Source of the DNA: Pseudolabrys sp.
GTDB lineage: Bacteria > Pseudomonadota > Alphaproteobacteria > Rhizobiales > Xanthobacteraceae
DNA length: 8,723 nt
Reading direction: 5' to 3'
NCBI GenBank assembly: GCA_029945495.1
Contig: JAQSCR010000568.1
Location: forward strand, 1 to 8,723
Shown here: piece after piece, positions 5,751 to 8,723 of the stretch
Layout: every line of letters begins with the position of its first letter
Numbering within the stretch: the stretch's first letter is position 1
Notes under the pieces: generated by a model
Databases searched by the model: none
What the model was told of the DNA's origin: nothing
What the model saw: only the letters and a program-made list of their open reading frames with translations
Position numbers and translations under genes: made by a program

Positions 5751-7400
5751 ATGACGCGAAAAAACCGGTATTTGCAGCGATTGGCGGGGATGGCCATTCT
5801 GGCGATCGTCCAATGCGCCGGCTTGGGAGCCCAGGCGCAGGACTTTCCGTTCCTGAGCCGCCAGCGCCCCGCGCGCAGCGATGGCTTTTTCCAGCAATTG
5901 TTCGGCAGCCCCAACCGGCGGCAGGATGACCGCGTTTATCAGCTGCAGGCGCCGGCCGATAATTCACGCGCGCCGGCCGCGCGCAAAGTCGACCCGAAAG
6001 CCGAACAGGTCGCGCCGACGACGTTAGTCGTGGTGCTCGGCGACAGCATGGCAGACTGGCTCGCCTATGGTCTCGAGGATGCGTTTGCCGATACGCCCGA
6101 GGTCGGCATCGTCCGCAAGAACAAGGCGCATTCCGGGCTGATCCGTTACGACGCCAAGAGCGATCTCGACTGGTGGCACGCCGCCCGCGACCTGCTTGCG
6201 CCGGAAAAACCGAATTATGTGATCATGATGCTCGGCGTCGGCGACCGGCAGAACATCCGCGAAAAGGATGTCGCCAAGGAATCGGAAAAGAAGGAAGCCG
6301 ACAAAAAGGAAGCCGACAAAAAGCCCGACGCCAAAGACCCGGCCAACAAGGATCAGGTGACGGCCGATCAGGGCGCCACAGCCAAGGACCCGGAAGACGA
6401 CGAGGCGCCGTCGATTGTCGCGCCGGAACCGGCAGCCGGCAGGAAAGCCAACGGCGTTCTCGAATTCCGCGGCGACGCGTGGGAAAAGATTTACAGCCGC
6501 CGCATCGACGAGACCGTCGCCGCGCTCAAGAGCAAGGGCGTGCCGGTATTCTGGGTCGGCCTGCCATCGATCCGCGGCACCAAGTCGACCGCCGACGCGG
6601 TCTATCTCAACGATCTCTATCGCGCCCGCGCCGAGAAGGCCGGCGCGGTCTATATCGATGTGTGGGACGGCTTCGTCGACGAAGCCGGCAAATACACCAA
6701 TTTCGGCCCCGACTATGAAGGCCAGACGCGCCGCCTGCGTGCGGGCGATGGCGTCTATTTCACCAAATACGGGGCGCGCAAGCTCGCGCATTATGTCGAG
6801 CGCGAATTGCGCCGCTACATGAGCAATCGCGGACCGGTGGCGTTGCCGTCGGGGCCGATGGGACCGGTGCCGGCCGACGGCAAGCCGACCGCGCGGCCGC
6901 TGGCCGGGCCGGTGGTGCCGCTGACGGTGTCGACCGGCAATTCCGACGAACTGCTCGGGGGCTCCGGCGCCGCCTCCGCGCGCGCCGACGCGACCGCGAC
7001 CGGCGTTCTGGTGAAGGGCGACGCGGTGTCCGCGCCGTCCGGCCGCGCCGACGATTTTCTCTGGCCGCGCGGCAGTGTCGCGCCGCCGGCTGCGCCGGTC
7101 GCGAGTGCGCCGCCCGCTGGTGCGTCGGCGTCGATCGCGCCGCCCGCCGTCGCCAAAACCGAAACGACGAAGCCCGAGCCGGTCGCGGCAAAGCCTGAAC
7201 CGGTGGCGAAGTCTGAACCGGTGGCGGCGCCGGCGCCGGTCATCGAGCCAAAGCCGAAGACTGCGGCGCAGCCGCCGGCGCGTAAACCCGTTGAAGCAAA
7301 GCCGCACGCGGCCAATAATGCCCCGCGCCCGCCGCAGCCGGTGCGTCCGCGCGACGACGGCCCGTTCGGTCGCAACGGTCCGTTCGGCTGGATGCGGTAA
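5751..7400 (+). CDS. Secreted DUF459/SGNH-like protein with degenerate active-site motifs
   Basis: A signal peptide (about residues 1-30, ending GLGAQAQ) indicates export. Residues about 88-358 resemble the DUF459 branch of SGNH (GDSL-like) hydrolases: block I is VVVLGDSMADWL with Ser99, block III-like is MMLGVGDRQ (161-167), and block V-like is GDGVYFTKYGARKLAHYVE (332-350). Two residues expected for catalysis differ: the block III Asn is Gly164 and the block V His is Tyr336. A Lys/Asp/Glu-rich insert (about 172-235) interrupts the domain. The C-terminal 190 residues are Pro/Ala-rich with KPEPVA repeats and look disordered, closing in DGPFGRNGPFGWMR. The ATG at 5751 has a CTGAGG 13 bases upstream. 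The gene lies 154 bp behind the lytic transglycosylase on the same strand, suggesting an envelope role, perhaps on peptidoglycan or glycan acyl groups; substrate and activity are unknown. Confidence 0.82.
   Translation: MTRKNRYLQRLAGMAILAIVQCAGLGAQAQDFPFLSRQRPARSDGFFQQLFGSPNRRQDDRVYQLQAPADNSRAPAARKVDPKAEQVAPTTLVVVLGDSMADWLAYGLEDAFADTPEVGIVRKNKAHSGLIRYDAKSDLDWWHAARDLLAPEKPNYVIMMLGVGDRQNIREKDVAKESEKKEADKKEADKKPDAKDPANKDQVTADQGATAKDPEDDEAPSIVAPEPAAGRKANGVLEFRGDAWEKIYSRRIDETVAALKSKGVPVFWVGLPSIRGTKSTADAVYLNDLYRARAEKAGAVYIDVWDGFVDEAGKYTNFGPDYEGQTRRLRAGDGVYFTKYGARKLAHYVERELRRYMSNRGPVALPSGPMGPVPADGKPTARPLAGPVVPLTVSTGNSDELLGGSGAASARADATATGVLVKGDAVSAPSGRADDFLWPRGSVAPPAAPVASAPPAGASASIAPPAVAKTETTKPEPVAAKPEPVAKSEPVAAPAPVIEPKPKTAAQPPARKPVEAKPHAANNAPRPPQPVRPRDDGPFGRNGPFGWMR
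6291..6320 (+). repeat. 15-bp perfect tandem duplication in the DUF459 gene
   Basis: The unit AAGGAAGCCGACAAA occurs at 6291-6305 and again at 6306-6320, followed by a diverged partial third copy (AAGCCCGAC). It is in frame and encodes KEADK twice within the charged insert. The divisible-by-three length keeps the frame and fits slippage-driven growth of a disordered loop. Confidence 0.85.
7170..7226 (+). repeat. KPEPVA-type imperfect repeats in the DUF459 C-terminal tail
   Basis: Two adjacent 18-base units at 7191-7208 and 7209-7226 differ by a single base (AAGCCTGAACCGGTGGCG and the same with AAGTCT). A more diverged copy begins at 7170. They encode KPEPVA, KSEPVA and an upstream KPEPVAA. 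Such Pro/Lys/Glu repeats form stiff extended linkers in periplasmic proteins. Confidence 0.75.
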
Positions 7401-7422
7401 AACGGCTGACTGCGCTTACCGC
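7394..7422. terminator. Possible bidirectional hairpin spanning two convergent stop codons
   Basis: GCGGTAA (7394-7400) and TTACCGC (7416-7422) are perfect 7-bp inverted repeats with a 15-base spacer that is the whole intergenic gap. Each arm contains the stop codon of one of the two convergent genes, because both end in CGG TAA. There is no T-tract on either strand, so terminator function is weakly supported and chance is possible. Confidence 0.25.
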
Positions 7423-8723
7423 GGCAGCGTCGTCTTGCCCATCAGGAATTTGTCGACCGCGTGCGCGCACTGGCGGCCTTCGCGGATCGCCCACACCACC
7501 AGCGACTGGCCGCGGCGCATGTCGCCGGCGGTGAACACCTTGGGCACCGAGGTCACATAGGAATCGGTGTCGGCACTGACATTGCCGCGCGGATCGAGCG
7601 CGACGTTGAGCGACTTCAGCAGGCCTTCATGCAGCGGATGCACGAAGCCCATCGCCAGCAGCACCAGATCGGCCTCGATCTCGAACTCGGTGCCGGGCAC
7701 CGGCTTGAACTTGGCGTCGAGCCGGGCGCAGTGCAGCGTCTTCACCTGACCGTTCTCGCCGGAAAAGCTCTGCGTGCCGACCGCGAAGTCGCGTTCGACG
7801 CCTTCCTGGTGGCTCGACGAGATGCGCAGCTTGAGCGGCCAATCCGGCCAGGTCAGCAGCTTGTTTTCCAGCGCCGGCGGCTGCGGCATGATTTCGAAAT
7901 TGGCGACCGACACCGCGCCCTGGCGAATCGAGGTGCCGATGCAGTCGGAGCCGGTATCGCCGCCGCCGATGACGACGACCTTTTTGCCGGTGGCGAGGAT
8001 CGGCTCGATATTGCCAAGCGGCTCGTTGCCGACGCGGCGGTTCTGCTGCGGCAGGAAATCCATGGCGAAATGGATGCCCTTCAATTCGCGGCCGGGAATT
8101 GGCAGGTCGCGCGGCTTCTCCGAGCCGCCGGACAGCACGATCGCGTCGTGCTCCTTCGCCAGTTTGGCGACATCGACATTGACGCCGACGTCGGCGTTGT
8201 AATGGAAGGTCACGCCTTCGCCTTCCATCTGTGCGATGCGGCGGTCGATGTGGACCTTTTCCATCTTGAAATCGGGGATGCCGTAGCGCAGCAGGCCGCC
8301 GGCCTTGGCCCAGCGCTCATAGACATGCACGTCGTGGCCGGCGCGCGCGAGTTGCTGCGCGGCGGCAAGTCCGGCGGGACCGGAGCCGATGACGGCGACC
8401 TTTTTGCCGGTTTTAACGGCGGCTACGTCGGCAATCAGCCCCTGGGCGATGGCGCGGTCGGCGATCTCGCATTCGATGGTCTTGATGGTGACCGGGTTGT
8501 CGTCGATGTTGAGCGTGCAGGAGGCTTCGCACGGCGCCGGGCAGACGCGACCGGTGAACTCCGGGAAGTTGTTGGTCGAGTGCAAATTGCGCGCGGCTTC
8601 TTCCCAGTTGCCGCGATAGACCAGATCGTTCCAGTCCGGGATCTGGTTGTTGACCGGGCAGCCGGTCGGCTGGCCCGAAATCCGGCTGGTGCCGTGGCAA
8701 TAGGGCACGCCGCAATCCATGCA
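7416..8723 (-). CDS. gltD: Glutamate synthase (NADPH) small subunit, 5'-partial
   Basis: GltD is the beta subunit of NADPH-GOGAT. It takes electrons from NADPH through FAD and Fe-S clusters to the GltB subunit, which turns 2-oxoglutarate and glutamine into two glutamates. The frame runs off the right edge at a Cys codon; about 40 N-terminal residues are probably missing. Numbered from the Met at 8720, the Cys-rich region carries MDCGVPYCHG, GCPVNN and CPAPCEASC (about 1-68), the Fe-S ligand area. The FAD-binding motif is VAVIGSGPAGLAAAQQLARAG (108-128). The NADPH site is VVVIGGGDTGSDC (248-260). The closing FAD motif is VFTAGDMRRGQSLVVWAI (395-412). SSSHQEGVERDFAV is also typical of GltD. All expected motifs are intact. 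It converges with the DUF459 gene at 15 bp. gltB is not in the window and may lie upstream of gltD, beyond the right edge. Confidence 0.95.
   Translation of the reverse strand, partial: CMDCGVPYCHGTSRISGQPTGCPVNNQIPDWNDLVYRGNWEEAARNLHSTNNFPEFTGRVCPAPCEASCTLNIDDNPVTIKTIECEIADRAIAQGLIADVAAVKTGKKVAVIGSGPAGLAAAQQLARAGHDVHVYERWAKAGGLLRYGIPDFKMEKVHIDRRIAQMEGEGVTFHYNADVGVNVDVAKLAKEHDAIVLSGGSEKPRDLPIPGRELKGIHFAMDFLPQQNRRVGNEPLGNIEPILATGKKVVVIGGGDTGSDCIGTSIRQGAVSVANFEIMPQPPALENKLLTWPDWPLKLRISSSHQEGVERDFAVGTQSFSGENGQVKTLHCARLDAKFKPVPGTEFEIEADLVLLAMGFVHPLHEGLLKSLNVALDPRGNVSADTDSYVTSVPKVFTAGDMRRGQSLVVWAIREGRQCAHAVDKFLMGKTTLPR

Noticed and set aside
6024..7307. Long minus-strand open frame (427 codons) opposite the DUF459 gene
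   Set aside because: Its product is Arg-rich low-complexity sequence with no recognisable motif, while the plus strand carries a signal peptide and GDSM and KYGARKLAHYVE motifs. High GC leaves antisense frames open.
1..8723. tRNA or rRNA genes, CRISPR arrays, insertion sequences, phage or toxin-antitoxin modules
   Set aside because: I looked for cloverleaf-type folds, regularly spaced repeats, transposase motifs and short paired genes and saw none. The only repeats are the intergenic palindrome and in-gene low-complexity repeats.

Overview
The window looks like a piece of an alphaproteobacterial chromosome, most likely Hyphomicrobiales (Rhizobiales) near Bradyrhizobiaceae/Xanthobacteraceae. 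The evidence is high GC with strongly GC-biased third codon positions, rhizobial-type protein variants (a BBP2-like outer-membrane barrel, a PAS_7-type chemoreceptor, a DUF459 SGNH-like protein), and an intergenic palindrome at 5606-5654 of a kind I remember as common in Bradyrhizobium-type genomes. No species can be named from sequence reading alone.

Layout. 1-1557 (+) is the 3' part of an outer-membrane beta-barrel gene whose start lies left of the window. 1579-3046 (-) is a PAS-containing methyl-accepting chemotaxis gene, convergent with the barrel gene and split by a frameshift near 2368. 3183-4064 (-) is galU, upstream of the chemoreceptor on the same strand. A 206-bp divergent spacer separates galU from 4271-5596 (+), a secreted MltB-type lytic transglycosylase with a C-terminal peptidoglycan-binding domain. 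After a hairpin-forming repeat comes 5751-7400 (+), a secreted DUF459/SGNH-like protein whose block III and block V residues are non-canonical. Only 15 bp beyond its stop, 7416-8723 (-) is gltD (glutamate synthase small subunit), cut by the right edge and missing its N-terminus.

How it fits together. Three of the six genes act on the envelope (outer-membrane barrel, lytic transglycosylase, DUF459 protein). A fourth, galU, supplies UDP-glucose for surface polysaccharides and osmoregulated glucans. The chemoreceptor and gltD (ammonia assimilation) have no evident functional link to them. This reads as ordinary core-type chromosome. There is no transposase, phage gene, tRNA, CRISPR array or defence module. 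I do not see a novel multi-gene system. The points most worth checking are the chemoreceptor frameshift, the substituted SGNH motifs in the DUF459 protein, the charged repeat-bearing insert in the same protein, and a pair of GGTTAACG boxes two helical turns apart upstream of the chemoreceptor.
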